From NCBI GenBank assembly GCA_049340005.1, contig JBMPIY010000006.1: a stretch of 64,000 bases of DNA; one strand, 5' to 3'. The notes under the pieces are model-generated. The model made no database searches. It saw only the letters and a list, made by a program, of their open reading frames with translations, and had not been told where the DNA came from. This DNA comes from CAXBDP01 sp963974465. GTDB taxonomy: Bacteria; Bacteroidota; Bacteroidia; Cytophagales; Cyclobacteriaceae. Below, piece by piece: positions 17,050-27,116 of the stretch. How positions within the stretch are numbered: position 1 is the first letter of the stretch; every line of letters begins with the position of its first letter. Both the position numbers and the translations under genes were made by a program.

Positions 17050-18492
17050 TTATTTTTTGAACATGATGTATGCTGATACGCCCAACATCAAAAATATGAG
17101 CGCATTGGCAAATATGGTGAATGTGCCTGATCCGCCCAAGTTTCTCAATTTATTATCCTCAAGTTCGATGCGATCATAAAATGGACCAAAATCATTGGAA
17201 CTGATCACTTGGTTTTTCTTACTTTCTCCTGTAACTGTGATTGTTGCTTTTGGCTTGAGCGTATCGTATTTGGCTACATTGGTATTAAAATAAATAAACT
17301 GTAACTGATCCGCCAACGCATATTGGCCAGGCTCATTTGGGATAAAGAAATAGCTAAAGGATTTATTGCCAGTCACCCTGCCATTGCTCCTACGGATATT
17401 TTGTGTGGTGTTTGGTGGAAAAATATCAAAGTTCTTTCCTTTTGTTAAAGTAGGCTCTTGAATAGCTGAAATGTTTCCTTCACCCACCAGATTGAATGTA
17501 TAAGTTAAACTTTCGCCAGTGCTCAATGCTGCTGTAGAAAGTCCTTCCTCCAAACTATAAGCACCTACTGTAACTTGATCTTTTAATGGATGAGGCGGGA
17601 GGTCAAGCACTCTTACCGTTTTTGGTTTGGTGGTGAATGTCACATAATCTTCTTGCCTGTTGTTACCGAAGAAAGATTGGTTTTGAGCCACTCTATATTT
17701 GATCATTTTCAATGGAACAGATGGGAATTCCAATGGGCTTACTGAGAGTGGGAAGAAGGTAGCTTGGTAAATTTTGAACTGAGTGTAATACTTACCATTT
17801 ATGTTGATTCGTGTTCCTTGAATATTGTCAATGGCGAAATTCTCTTCCCAAGTATTTTCCGGCTTCAAGGTTTTTAAGATGTCTTGTAACTGAATAGCCA
17901 AATCAAACCATTGCAATTGAGCTCGGTTTGTTTCAGCTACATAAAGTGCAAATGTGGCTGTAACGCCTTCACCTCGATAAACTTGATCTTTGTCCGTAGT
18001 TAGAGCCAAAAACGCATCCTCTTTTACATCTATATATTCGGCTTGGCCTCTACGTCCACCAAAAAACTCTTCGAAGGGGTCTCGTGTAGGATCGGTTGCT
18101 CTTTGTTGAGTTTTTGGAGCGACTACACGGATGGTTTTGCCTGGTGAAGAAACTTCTTTTTCATTTACAGTAATCTTAAATGGCGCTATAGTAAATGAAC
18201 CCTCCCGCATTGGCTGATAGTTTTGAGTGATGGTTTGCGAAAAGGACATTTGGCCATTTACTATGCTTGTAGAAGAGGAAGATGCTGTTCCTCTTTTTTC
18301 GAAACCAGGAATGTCCGGGAAGTTATCGTAATTACGAATTCTTTCATTTTTCACCATTATCGATATAGTGAACATCTCATTCATTCCTATTTCATCAGCA
18401 CCTAATTCAATCGTAGTTTCTTGAGCAAAGGAAAGTGAACTAAGAATAAAAATATTTAATACTAGGAGGTATAGACCTTTCGTTATCTTCAT
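17050..18492 (-). CDS. batD: BatD family protein
   Basis: 480 residues: signal peptide ending SLSFAQ, several Ig-like beta-sandwich segments (IELGADEIGMNEMFTI; QNYQPMREGSFTIAPFKITV), and a single C-terminal membrane helix ending AYIMFKK. The phrase TITQNYQPMREGSFTI and the following VNEKEVSSPGKTIRV are typical of BatD. BatD normally works with MoxR, DUF58 and BatA/B in an envelope chaperone or metal-insertion complex. Here it is paired with aroC, and MoxR is 19 kb away, so the usual cluster is broken up. Confidence 0.9.
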   Translation of the reverse strand: MKITKGLYLLVLNIFILSSLSFAQETTIELGADEIGMNEMFTISIMVKNERIRNYDNFPDIPGFEKRGTASSSSTSIVNGQMSFSQTITQNYQPMREGSFTIAPFKITVNEKEVSSPGKTIRVVAPKTQQRATDPTRDPFEEFFGGRRGQAEYIDVKEDAFLALTTDKDQVYRGEGVTATFALYVAETNRAQLQWFDLAIQLQDILKTLKPENTWEENFAIDNIQGTRININGKYYTQFKIYQATFFPLSVSPLEFPSVPLKMIKYRVAQNQSFFGNNRQEDYVTFTTKPKTVRVLDLPPHPLKDQVTVGAYSLEEGLSTAALSTGESLTYTFNLVGEGNISAIQEPTLTKGKNFDIFPPNTTQNIRRSNGRVTGNKSFSYFFIPNEPGQYALADQLQFIYFNTNVAKYDTLKPKATITVTGESKKNQVISSNDFGPFYDRIELEDNKLRNLGGSGTFTIFANALIFLMLGVSAYIMFKK

Positions 18493-18634
18493 GAAATTGA
18501 TAGACTTAAATTTTTGTAAAAATACGTTTTATAAACTATTTTAAGGTCTTTGACGAAACGAAGAAACATCAAGTTTGGTATTTCGTAAAAAAATGTGACT
18601 TACGATCAATCTACATATAAAATCAATAATAAAA

Positions 18635-18823
18635 ATGCTAGAATATGCAAAGACTATCCTTTCCAAAGTAAGCTTTGATAAGAGACTTTTTGAAAAAGAA
18701 CTCAGCAAAGCAGTTAAGGCGCTGGTACCTGACGAGCTCAGGGAATTTAAACAATGGTGTTATGATAAGTTTGGTCAATTGTATCAAACGGTTTTGAATA
18801 AATATTTTGTGAATGTCGCATAA
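18635..18823 (+). CDS. Small conserved-looking protein, 62 residues
   Basis: ATG 18635 to TAA 18823, followed 7 bp later by a strong terminator, and preceded by a 142-bp divergent intergenic region. The sequence is helical and charged (SFDKRLFEKELSKAVKALVPDELREFKQWCYDKFG), with no signal peptide or membrane segment. I recall similar short proteins in other Bacteroidota but cannot name a family. A Cys at residue 42 sits in a W-C-Y-D-K segment. The terminator and intact frame support a real gene. Confidence 0.7.
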   Translation: MLEYAKTILSKVSFDKRLFEKELSKAVKALVPDELREFKQWCYDKFGQLYQTVLNKYFVNVA

Positions 18824-18830
18824 AAGCAAA

Positions 18831-18850
18831 AACCCGGATTCGTCCGGGTT
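18831..18850. terminator. Terminator between the small ORF and the transglycosylase gene
   Basis: AACCCGGA-TTCG-TCCGGGTT hairpin, T tract on both sides when read from either strand, so it can serve the plus-strand small ORF and the minus-strand lytic transglycosylase. Confidence 0.88.
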
Positions 18851-18887
18851 TTTTGTTATTTCTAATTTTCAAAATCCTGAATACTTT

Positions 18888-20348
18888 TTAGCTCACGTAA
18901 AGCTGTCTGTATTGATCGTATCTAGAAAGGATCTCTTTCACATAGTTTACTGGTTCTGCTCCTCTGCAGTATCCGGATCTTACGATTGGATCTAAATAGA
19001 ATTCAGGGTCAGATTTTTTCAGTAAATACTCTTCTACATTTTCCCACTTCTTGGGATTTTCTCCATACTTGATCGTAAGGTTGTATGCATCTAATACGTG
19101 GCCTTGGCCAGCATTGTAAGAGGAGAGTATGAATTTCAATCTTTCGTTGGGATCTTCAATTTTCTTCATCCAAAACTTATCGAGATATTCTAAGTATTTA
19201 ACTCCAGCTCTCAAGCTTTGCATTGGATCGAAAGGATCTTCTGCGCCAAATCTTTCCGCTGTAGCAGGCATTATTTGCATTAGGCCTTGCGCTCCAGCCC
19301 AAGATTCTACGTCTATTTCGAATTTAGATTCTTGGTAAATTTGAGAGGCTAATAGGCGCCAATCCCAACCTAGTAAATCTGCATATGATTGTATTTCTGA
19401 ATCAAAAGGCGAAATCATGCTTCCTCGAACAGATGAATAACTGCTACGGACTCTATATGCATGGTTGTAAGAGTTTTTGTAATAACGGTTATACAATACC
19501 GCATAGATTGAGGATTTTTGAACCTCGTTGAGCCAGGTGTTAGTTTCTGCTAATAGTTCGGGAGCGTTGCGTCTTACCGCCCAAGCAATGCTTTGAGTAA
19601 AGCTAATGGGAGTTTTAGTGTCAATATCAAGATACAAGCCTTCTAATAACTTAGCGTCGTTCTCATCTATCACGGTCATAGCAATTTCACCATTTGCTAC
19701 CATTTGGATTAGCTCTTCTGAGCCAACTTCTCCACCCATTTCTACAATCTGAATAGGCGAACCAATTTCTGTAGATAAGTTCTGTAGTCTGGTTTTGAAT
19801 GAGCTGCCCTTCCGAATGTGTATTCTCTTATCACCTAGTTCTACAACATTTCTAACTAACTGCCTATCAATTTGAGTGGCAGACATCGAACGCCAGTTTA
19901 TTGGCTTTCTTTGAATTAGAATTTGACGAGTTTCGTGATGAGTTTCGGTAAAGGCAACTTTCTTAAGTCGGCCTTTTGTTACGGCAAGGTTGTAAGCTAA
20001 AATATCTGCTCTTCCAGCATTCAATTCGTGGAAGGCAACATCTAAATCCGACTCTTGTCTTACTTCAAGTTCTACTCCGAGCTTTTTACTCAATCGAGTT
20101 AGCAGCTCAAACTCAAAGCCCATTGGTCGGCCTTTGTAAATATAGAAGCTAGTGGAAGTATTATCCACTAACGCGATTAATCTACCTCTTTTTTTGATTT
20201 CTGTGAGATCAAACTCTACTGGAGGGATTCCGCCAAGTTCCTTTTCATCTGTATCTGTTATTTCGGCTTGCTGACAAGCATGAGAAACAAACACAAGAAC
20301 AAGAAACATCTTAATTAGCAAATTGCTCTTAAGAAAGTTTTTTTTCAT
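18888..20348 (-). CDS. MltF-like membrane-bound lytic transglycosylase
   Basis: 486 residues. Lipoprotein signal ending VSHAC (Cys about 25). Residues about 50-290 are a periplasmic solute-binding (SBP family 3) module (RLIALVDNTSTSFYIYKGRP, GFEFELLTRLSKKLGVEL). Residues about 310-440 are a soluble-lytic-transglycosylase domain: SQIYQESKFEIDVESWAGA with the catalytic Glu, GLMQIMPATAERFG, and SSYNAGQGHVLDAY. This arrangement matches E. coli MltF, where the first module regulates the second. It cleaves peptidoglycan glycan strands in the envelope. Confidence 0.93.
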   Translation of the reverse strand: MKKNFLKSNLLIKMFLVLVFVSHACQQAEITDTDEKELGGIPPVEFDLTEIKKRGRLIALVDNTSTSFYIYKGRPMGFEFELLTRLSKKLGVELEVRQESDLDVAFHELNAGRADILAYNLAVTKGRLKKVAFTETHHETRQILIQRKPINWRSMSATQIDRQLVRNVVELGDKRIHIRKGSSFKTRLQNLSTEIGSPIQIVEMGGEVGSEELIQMVANGEIAMTVIDENDAKLLEGLYLDIDTKTPISFTQSIAWAVRRNAPELLAETNTWLNEVQKSSIYAVLYNRYYKNSYNHAYRVRSSYSSVRGSMISPFDSEIQSYADLLGWDWRLLASQIYQESKFEIDVESWAGAQGLMQIMPATAERFGAEDPFDPMQSLRAGVKYLEYLDKFWMKKIEDPNERLKFILSSYNAGQGHVLDAYNLTIKYGENPKKWENVEEYLLKKSDPEFYLDPIVRSGYCRGAEPVNYVKEILSRYDQYRQLYVS

Positions 20349-20548
20349 ACCTGAAGATACACAATGCAGATTTTCAGCTTCTTAGCTAAATCTATGCCAC
20401 ATTATGCAAAGCCTCTTTTGATTACTATTTGTTATGAGGCTAGAAAACGAAGGCGCAAAGATAATAATAAAAAACGTAATAACAAATTGATTATTAGACT
20501 AGTATCTTCGTTCGGTATGCAAACAGGTCTTTTACTATAAAGGTTCCA

Positions 20549-21874
20549 TTACTCTTGTGCGTATTGAATTATCTCACCGCTAAGTCTAAGTAGCTCTATT
20601 TCAGATGATTTTGCATTGAAGGCTGCAACTAGTGCACGAGTTTCGGCGTCAACAGCATTGACTTGAGCTTCTCTTAATTCAAGTGCATTACTCACACCAA
20701 GCCTATATCTTTCCAATGCTATTTCTGCATTTTCCTTGGCTATTTCCTGATTGGCATTTTCGAGATTCATCAGGATAATATTTTTTTGGTGAGTAGTATA
20801 TGCTCTTTTGATATCTGATTCTAGTTGGAGTTGCAATTGATCTACTTCGAGTTCGGCATTTAGGGATTGAACTTTTGCAATTTGTGCTCTTCGGTTCACG
20901 CTATTTCCATTGAATACATTCAGAAATGCAGAAGCACCATAAGTAAAGCCTGAACCTTTATTTGAAATTAAGAAACCCGCATCCGAATTACGAACTGAAT
21001 AATTATAGCCACCATTCAGTGTAAGCGTCGGCATTCTTTCAGCTTGTATCTCTCTTATCTGCAAGTAGCTAACATTTTTTCTTCTTTGTGCTGCAAGCAA
21101 TTGTGGATTTTTTACATTTAATGTATTTACCAATTCATCAAGAACTAGATCTTCCGAAACTTCAATTTCAAAAGCTACACTAAAATCAATGCTAGCATCT
21201 CTACCCATCAATTCATTCAAATTGGCTTTTGATGTGAAGATGATTACCTCTTGATTAATAAGTGCAGTGGAATCTGTATTATAATCAACCTGAGCCGCTA
21301 GGTATTCTAATTTGGAAGCCTTTCCCAATTCATACTTGTCTTTGGAAATGGTCAAACGTTCTTTTGAAATATCCATGGTGGTTTCTAACACCTCAAGTCG
21401 AGCTTCTTCCAGCGCAATTAAATAGAAGGAGTTGAAAATTGAAGCCATAGTATTTTCAACTGCGATTTTCGTGTTTTCTAAACCTTCGGCTTCCAATTCT
21501 CTTAATCTTTCCAAGGCAACAAACATTCCTAAGCCATCAAAAATTGTCCATTGTAGTGAAGGATTAATTGATAAGTTATTCGTTTTCGCATTATCAATTC
21601 GCCCAGGCTCTGGATCATTCCGAAATTGCTGCTCAACATCTTCGATAGAAAAACTTCTTGACGCATTTACTCCTACAATTGGCAAAAAACCTGCTGCACC
21701 TGGAGTCGCATTAAGTTTAGCTATTTCTTCAGTGTTTTTAGCAATCCTTATCGAATAATTATTTTCCAAACCTATCGAAATTGCTTCCTTCAAAGTGAGC
21801 TCATTTTGAGCGCTTGCAGTATTGTTTACAAACAAAAAGGCACAAATAAATATAATTGAAAACAGGTGTTTCAT
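20549..21874 (-). CDS. TolC-family outer-membrane efflux channel
   Basis: 441 residues from ATG 21874 (MKHLFSIIFICAFLFV); eight further codons are open upstream but spoil the signal peptide. Signal peptide ends NTASAQ. Two tandem halves of long helices typical of TolC follow, starting LTLKEAISIGLENNYSIRIAKN and repeating as ALERYRLGVSNALELREAQVN. It is last in an operon with the RND permease and adaptor, and should form the outer-membrane duct of that pump. Confidence 0.93.
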   Translation of the reverse strand: MKHLFSIIFICAFLFVNNTASAQNELTLKEAISIGLENNYSIRIAKNTEEIAKLNATPGAAGFLPIVGVNASRSFSIEDVEQQFRNDPEPGRIDNAKTNNLSINPSLQWTIFDGLGMFVALERLRELEAEGLENTKIAVENTMASIFNSFYLIALEEARLEVLETTMDISKERLTISKDKYELGKASKLEYLAAQVDYNTDSTALINQEVIIFTSKANLNELMGRDASIDFSVAFEIEVSEDLVLDELVNTLNVKNPQLLAAQRRKNVSYLQIREIQAERMPTLTLNGGYNYSVRNSDAGFLISNKGSGFTYGASAFLNVFNGNSVNRRAQIAKVQSLNAELEVDQLQLQLESDIKRAYTTHQKNIILMNLENANQEIAKENAEIALERYRLGVSNALELREAQVNAVDAETRALVAAFNAKSSEIELLRLSGEIIQYAQE

Positions 21875-21902
21875 AGTAATGGTGGTGGTATGCAGCAATA
21901 AT

Positions 21903-24900
21903 TTAAACTCTAGCTAGTCGAGCTGATTTACTTGTGAAATAAATGTAGATACCTGGAATAACATATAGCGTAAGGATGGTTGCGAAAATCAATCCACCAA
22001 TTACTGCTATACCCATGGAGACGCGACTCTCAGCTCCAGCACCCAAAGCAAGAGCAATTGGTAAAATACCTAGGATCGTTGACAAACTAGTCATCAAAAT
22101 CGGTCTGAATCGGGCTTGGGCAGCACCAACAATTGCTTCATAAATCGGCATTCCTAATGCCTTGCGTTGATTTGCAAATTCTACTATCAGAATACCATTT
22201 TTAGTAACAAGTCCTATGAGCATGATGATACCGATTTGACTAAAGATATTCAGTGTTTGGTCAAATCTCCATAAGGAAATCAAGGCACCTGCTAATGCCA
22301 AAGGCACTGTAAACATGATGATAAGCGGGTCTCTAAAGCTTTCAAACTGAGCAGAAAGAACCAAATAAATCAAAATCAAAGCAAAGCCAAATGCAAAGTA
22401 TAAACTGTTTGAACTATCCTGGAATTCTTTAGACGCACCAGTAAGTGTAGTGGCAAAAGTATCATCAAGTAACTCACCAGCAATTCTGTCCATTTCTTCT
22501 ATACCTTCTCCTAAAGTTACACCTCTGCCAAGGTTGGCTGAAACTGTAGCAGATACATATCTATTGTATCTATACAATTGAGGTGGAGTGGCAGATTCAG
22601 TAAGGAATACCAAATTATCCATTTGGATAAGATCGCCATTGGAAGATCTTACATAAAGGGATTTTAGATCTAAAGGCTCATTTCTTTGATTTCTAGCTAC
22701 TTGCCCAATGACTTGATATTGTTTACCATCCATGATGAAAAAGCCAAATCTTGATCCACTCAAACTCAACTGCAATGTCTGAGCAATATCGCGAGTGGAA
22801 ACACCCAAGTTTCTCGCTTTCTCTCTATCTATCTCAATTTTTAACTCAGGTTTATTGAATTTCAAATTGACATCAGCGTAACTGAATTTAGGGCTGGCTT
22901 TAGCTTGATCCAAGAATTCAGGAATTACTTCTTGTAATTTCTCAATCGTTGGGGCTTGAATAACATATTGAACTGGCGGGCCACCACGTCTATCGCCAAT
23001 ACTTTGTGATTGAGTAATGTTTGCTCTAGCGCCAGTAAGTGTGTTTACAAGTGGAGTTAAGTCATCTACAATTTCTTGTTGGGATCTAGTTCTTTCGCTT
23101 TTGTCAACAAGGACAATTCTTAAAAAGCCTGAGTTTACAGCACTAGTGCCGAACCCAGGTGATGTAATCGATACTACTGAAGCTAATTCTGGAACATTAT
23201 CATTTACCAGCTGCACCATTTCTTCCAAGTATCTATCCATGTACTCAAAGGTTGCACCCTCTTGAGCAGAGGCTTGTATTCTAAACTCTCCTCTATCCTC
23301 CATTGGAGAAAGCTCAGTTTTTACTCTATTATCAGTCATCATTAAACCGATGATTCCTGCTGAAGCTATAATTACCACAAAGGCGAGCCATTTCATTTTC
23401 ATGAAACCCTCTAATGAGTTGTTGTAGCTTTGATTCAACCACTTGAAGAATGGCTCAGTTGCATTGTAAATCATATTGTGGTTCTTCCTTTGTTTCAACA
23501 GTCTGGTACAGACCATTGGAGTAAGCGTAAGCGCTACAAATGAAGATATGATTACAGCACCGGCCACTACAATACCAAATTCTCTAAATAATCGACCCGT
23601 GAGTCCATCTAAGAAAATTACTGGTAAGAATACTGCAGCTAAAGCTACGGTTGTAGCGATTACCGCAAAGAATATCTCAGCAGTTCCTTTTTTACCAGCT
23701 TCAATAGGAGATTCGCCATCTTCAATTTTGGTGTAAATGTTTTCCAACACCACTATGGTGTCATCCACCACGAGTCCAATAGCAAGTACAATACCCAATA
23801 GCGTAAGTACATTGATCGAAAAGCCCATGGTGTACATAATGAAGAATGTACCAATCAAAGCAATGGGAATAGTAAGAACTGGGATAATTGTAGTTCGCCA
23901 ATCTCTAAAGAATAAAAATATAATACCAACAACTAATAGGAAAGCAACTAAAATCGTCTGTTGCACTTCCGTGATCGAGTCTCTTATATATGTTGTGACA
24001 TCAAAACCCATTACTGTACTAATATCCTCAGGTAAATCCTTTTCGATACTTTCCACCCGCTTATAAAACTCATCGGCAATAGCAATAGAGTTTGATCCTG
24101 GCTGGGTTACTACCACAACTCCGACCATTGGCACACGGTCTCTTCTCAGTATTGTGCGCTCATTTTCAGGTGCGTATTCTGCATACCCTAAATCTCTAAA
24201 GCGTACTATATCATCTCCAGATTGAGTAATCACTAAGTTATTAAATTCCTCAGGAGTATTCAGTCTACCTAAGGTCCTAACAGTCAGCTCTATATTTTGT
24301 CCTTCTACTCTACCTGATGGAAGTTCGATATTCTCTCTTGTTACAGCATTTAGAATATCCAGTGGAGTCATATTGTATGCTACCAGTTTATCTGGATCCA
24401 TCCATAGTCTCAATGAGTATCTTTTAGAGCCCCAAACTTGAATAGTACTTACGCCAGGAATCGTCTGAATTCTTTCTTTAAATAGATTTTCAGCAACAAG
24501 GGTTAGATCAAGCAGTGATCGGGTTTCACTTTTTATTCCTAAGAAAATAATGGGTTGAGAATCTGCATCTGCTTTGGAAACAGTTGGCGGCTCGGCATCA
24601 GGCGGGAGGTTGCGGACTGCTCTGGATACTCTGTCGCGTACGTCATTGGCCGCAGCTTCCATATCTATACCCAATTCAAATTCCACATTTATATTACTGC
24701 CACCATCACGACTAGTAGAAGTCAAGCTTTTGATCCCAGCAATACCATTAATTGATTCCTCTAATGGCTCAGTAATTTGAGATTCGATAATATCTGCATT
24801 CGCTCCAGGGTACGAGGTTGACACCGAAACAGTAGGAGGATCGACACTTGGATATTCTCTGATACCCAATAAGTTGAAGCCAATAATGCCAAAAATGATG

Positions 24901-24965
24901 ATGGTAAGGGACATCACCACTGCCAATACTGGCCTGTCAATACTAATATTGGATAAACTTGCCAT
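21903..24965 (-). CDS. RND efflux permease (HAE-type, AcrB-like)
   Basis: 1020 residues, twelve membrane helices, two large periplasmic loops. N-terminus SIDRPVLAVVMSLTIIIFGIIGF and REYPSVDPPTVSVSTSYPGA are typical; TM4 has GLVVDDTIVVLENI with the proton-relay Asp pair (VVDD, about residue 400); the C-terminal half shows GLVTKNGILIVEFANQ with the TM10 Lys. It exports hydrophobic or amphiphilic compounds by proton motive force. Its start is 3 bp after the adaptor stop, and the TolC gene follows by about 30 bp, so the three make one operon. No GCGGGAGG octamer lies in most of this operon. Confidence 0.96.
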   Translation of the reverse strand: MASLSNISIDRPVLAVVMSLTIIIFGIIGFNLLGIREYPSVDPPTVSVSTSYPGANADIIESQITEPLEESINGIAGIKSLTSTSRDGGSNINVEFELGIDMEAAANDVRDRVSRAVRNLPPDAEPPTVSKADADSQPIIFLGIKSETRSLLDLTLVAENLFKERIQTIPGVSTIQVWGSKRYSLRLWMDPDKLVAYNMTPLDILNAVTRENIELPSGRVEGQNIELTVRTLGRLNTPEEFNNLVITQSGDDIVRFRDLGYAEYAPENERTILRRDRVPMVGVVVVTQPGSNSIAIADEFYKRVESIEKDLPEDISTVMGFDVTTYIRDSITEVQQTILVAFLLVVGIIFLFFRDWRTTIIPVLTIPIALIGTFFIMYTMGFSINVLTLLGIVLAIGLVVDDTIVVLENIYTKIEDGESPIEAGKKGTAEIFFAVIATTVALAAVFLPVIFLDGLTGRLFREFGIVVAGAVIISSFVALTLTPMVCTRLLKQRKNHNMIYNATEPFFKWLNQSYNNSLEGFMKMKWLAFVVIIASAGIIGLMMTDNRVKTELSPMEDRGEFRIQASAQEGATFEYMDRYLEEMVQLVNDNVPELASVVSITSPGFGTSAVNSGFLRIVLVDKSERTRSQQEIVDDLTPLVNTLTGARANITQSQSIGDRRGGPPVQYVIQAPTIEKLQEVIPEFLDQAKASPKFSYADVNLKFNKPELKIEIDREKARNLGVSTRDIAQTLQLSLSGSRFGFFIMDGKQYQVIGQVARNQRNEPLDLKSLYVRSSNGDLIQMDNLVFLTESATPPQLYRYNRYVSATVSANLGRGVTLGEGIEEMDRIAGELLDDTFATTLTGASKEFQDSSNSLYFAFGFALILIYLVLSAQFESFRDPLIIMFTVPLALAGALISLWRFDQTLNIFSQIGIIMLIGLVTKNGILIVEFANQRKALGMPIYEAIVGAAQARFRPILMTSLSTILGILPIALALGAGAESRVSMGIAVIGGLIFATILTLYVIPGIYIYFTSKSARLARV

Positions 24966-24968
24966 TAA

Positions 24969-26054
24969 TTAATTTTTTAAGTTGTTTATTTCTATTGCAA
25001 TGCCTGGCCTAAGTTGGAGAATGCCTGAAGTAATTACAGTGTCTCCAATATTAAGACCTCTTGCAACCTGTATCTCACTTTCCGTTCTCATGCCAATCTC
25101 AATAATCCTTTGTTCGGCCACGCCGTTCTTAGCAACAAATACCATTTGAGAGTCTGCAGTTGGGGTCACCGCAATCGAAGGCACAAGTATGGCAGAATCT
25201 AGCTCCTCTAGCACAACTTCAATTCTTGCAAATTGACCCGGTAATATTTTACTATTTTTGTTAGGAGCAGTAGCTCTTAATCGTAGCGTTCTTGTAGCTG
25301 GATCAATCAATGGCTCCAATGCGTAAATCGCCCCTTCGTATTGGTCGATTGTGCCATCTAGTTCAAAATAAATCTTATCTCCAATTCCTAACAAACCTGA
25401 ATATCTAGCTGGAATTGAGAATTCGATTTTTGCTGGGTCGATGCTATATATATTTACTATGGAGGTAGCAGGTGTAACATAGCTACCTTCACTAATATTT
25501 CTAAGCCCAACCACCCCATCAAATGGAGCTCTAATTTGCGCTTTATTAATTTGAACTTCCAGTAATTTGATATCTGCCTCTGAAGTTCTCAATTCAGTAA
25601 GAGCAATTTCGTATTCTTCACGACTTATTGCTTCTCTTTCAAGTAGTATTTTTTGTCTATATTCATTGTCCTCGTATAGCTTTTTGCTGAAAGTGAGTTT
25701 TTCTAACTGTGCTCTCGATTCTTCATCGTTTAGACTTAGCAGCAAATCACCTTTACGAACTCTTTGTCCTTCTTGAAAATGAATTTTCTCTACAATACCA
25801 TTTAGCTCACTTTTCAGATCAACAGATTCATTAGCCTGCACTGTACCAGTAACACGAATTTTATTTTCAATTTTTTGTGGTTTTAGCACCACGGCATTTA
25901 CAGGAAGGGCTGAATTATAGGCTGATATAGCTGGCCCACTTTCCGATTGTTCTGCAATTTCCGAATTGCCAAATTCGATTTTTGGCATAAAGAACAGAAA
26001 CAATAAAACTAGGACTATGACAAATATTAGGATGTTTTTTACCGTGCGGTTCAT
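24969..26054 (-). CDS. RND membrane-fusion protein (periplasmic adaptor)
   Basis: 361 residues. One N-terminal membrane helix (NILIFVIVLVLLFLFFMP), then the lipoyl/biotinyl half-domains split by a coiled coil: GTVQANESVDLKSELNGIVEKIHFQEGQRVRKGDLL and INKAQIRAPFDGVVGLRNISEGSYV. The beta-barrel and membrane-proximal domains follow, ending LQLRPGIAIEINN. It links the downstream RND permease and TolC channel. First gene of the operon. Confidence 0.94.
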   Translation of the reverse strand: MNRTVKNILIFVIVLVLLFLFFMPKIEFGNSEIAEQSESGPAISAYNSALPVNAVVLKPQKIENKIRVTGTVQANESVDLKSELNGIVEKIHFQEGQRVRKGDLLLSLNDEESRAQLEKLTFSKKLYEDNEYRQKILLEREAISREEYEIALTELRTSEADIKLLEVQINKAQIRAPFDGVVGLRNISEGSYVTPATSIVNIYSIDPAKIEFSIPARYSGLLGIGDKIYFELDGTIDQYEGAIYALEPLIDPATRTLRLRATAPNKNSKILPGQFARIEVVLEELDSAILVPSIAVTPTADSQMVFVAKNGVAEQRIIEIGMRTESEIQVARGLNIGDTVITSGILQLRPGIAIEINNLKN

Positions 26055-26105
26055 TCAGGTTTTATTTGGTGCTTTTGAAACGATTTATAAGTAGGGCTAG
26101 TTTTG

Positions 26106-26921
26106 TTATCCGTTTTTAATTTGTAAACGGAGTTTATGTCTTCTTTCGAGTAAAAAATCTAGAGATAAGTGGTTGAAAGTATCTGGAGCTTCGATATTGC
26201 AAACGTGGCCACATTTATCTATTACATTAAGTATTGCGCCAGTTTGGCCTTTTACCAGTTCCTTCACTTGTGGTAAAAACATATAATCATCTGCTCCCAT
26301 TATATAAAGAGATGGAAGTTTAAGATCTTTCTCATAGAAATACTTTAAGAGCTTATTCAGATCTTTTGTAAGATTAAACCACCTAAGAAATTCCTTTTGA
26401 CAGAGTTTTTTGGCTTCTCGGATGAATAGATTTCTTGAGAGTGAATGCCTTTTTTTAGGCATGATAATCCATGCTACTAATTTGTAGAGCCACATATAGG
26501 GAACAAAGCGCTTGATTGCATTGCCGACACCAACTAAAAATTTTGATCTGAAATTGAGTCGAGCAATGGCACCGCCCATTATTAAACTTTCCACCCGCTC
26601 AGGCCAAAGTTCACCTATGGTTCGCACGATGATAGTACCGAGACTTATTCCCATAAAATGAGCCTTTTCAATTTTATGGTGATCGAGCACTTCCAAAATA
26701 TCTTGACTGACTTTCTCAAAAGTGTATTCACCTTTTATAATTTCTGTAAAAGTAACTTCTCTCGATTTGCCATGTCCTCGGAGGTCAATTAGTAATAGAT
26801 TGAAATGATCTTGAAATGCACGTATTTGTTTGAAAAATAAATTTGAACTCCCTCCTGCACCATGCACGAAAACGAGCCAGTCTTTATCCTCTCCAAGAAA
26901 ATACGGTTTATTATAGAGCAT
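26106..26921 (-). CDS. Alpha/beta hydrolase
   Basis: 271 residues with a complete-looking triad: oxyanion-hole segment FVHGAGGSSNLF, nucleophile elbow GISLG (Ser about 93), acid in MGADDYMFLP (about 220) and His in DKCGHVCNIEAP (about 246). RGHGKSREV is another family mark. The substrate is unknown. It is 51 bp upstream of the efflux operon on the same strand, so it may be cotranscribed with it. Confidence 0.85.
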   Translation of the reverse strand: MLYNKPYFLGEDKDWLVFVHGAGGSSNLFFKQIRAFQDHFNLLLIDLRGHGKSREVTFTEIIKGEYTFEKVSQDILEVLDHHKIEKAHFMGISLGTIIVRTIGELWPERVESLIMGGAIARLNFRSKFLVGVGNAIKRFVPYMWLYKLVAWIIMPKKRHSLSRNLFIREAKKLCQKEFLRWFNLTKDLNKLLKYFYEKDLKLPSLYIMGADDYMFLPQVKELVKGQTGAILNVIDKCGHVCNIEAPDTFNHLSLDFLLERRHKLRLQIKNG

Positions 26922-27070
26922 GGGATCTTTGTATTAATCTATTAACCAAGCTTGTTGTGCTTTGTTGTCGATTTTAAAAATTTAAATTAGTTGGATCAAC
27001 TATTTCAATAAGCATTAATTATGCAAATGGTACACGTAATTCCTTAAAAGGTCATGTTTGTAAATAGAAA

Positions 27071-27097
27071 AGCCCCTTTCAGAATTTGAAAGGGGCT
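27071..27097 (-). terminator. Terminator of the superoxide dismutase gene
   Basis: AGCCCCTTTCA-GAATT-TGAAAGGGGCT, 11-bp perfect stem, followed on the minus strand by TTTTC; 20 bp past the sod stop. Confidence 0.9.
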
Positions 27098-27116
27098 CCA
27101 ATGAATTTAGCTATTA

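Noticed and set aside
23476..24066. Long plus-strand ORFs opposite the RND permease
   Set aside because: Antisense shadows of a regular hydrophobic gene; no start context or family match.
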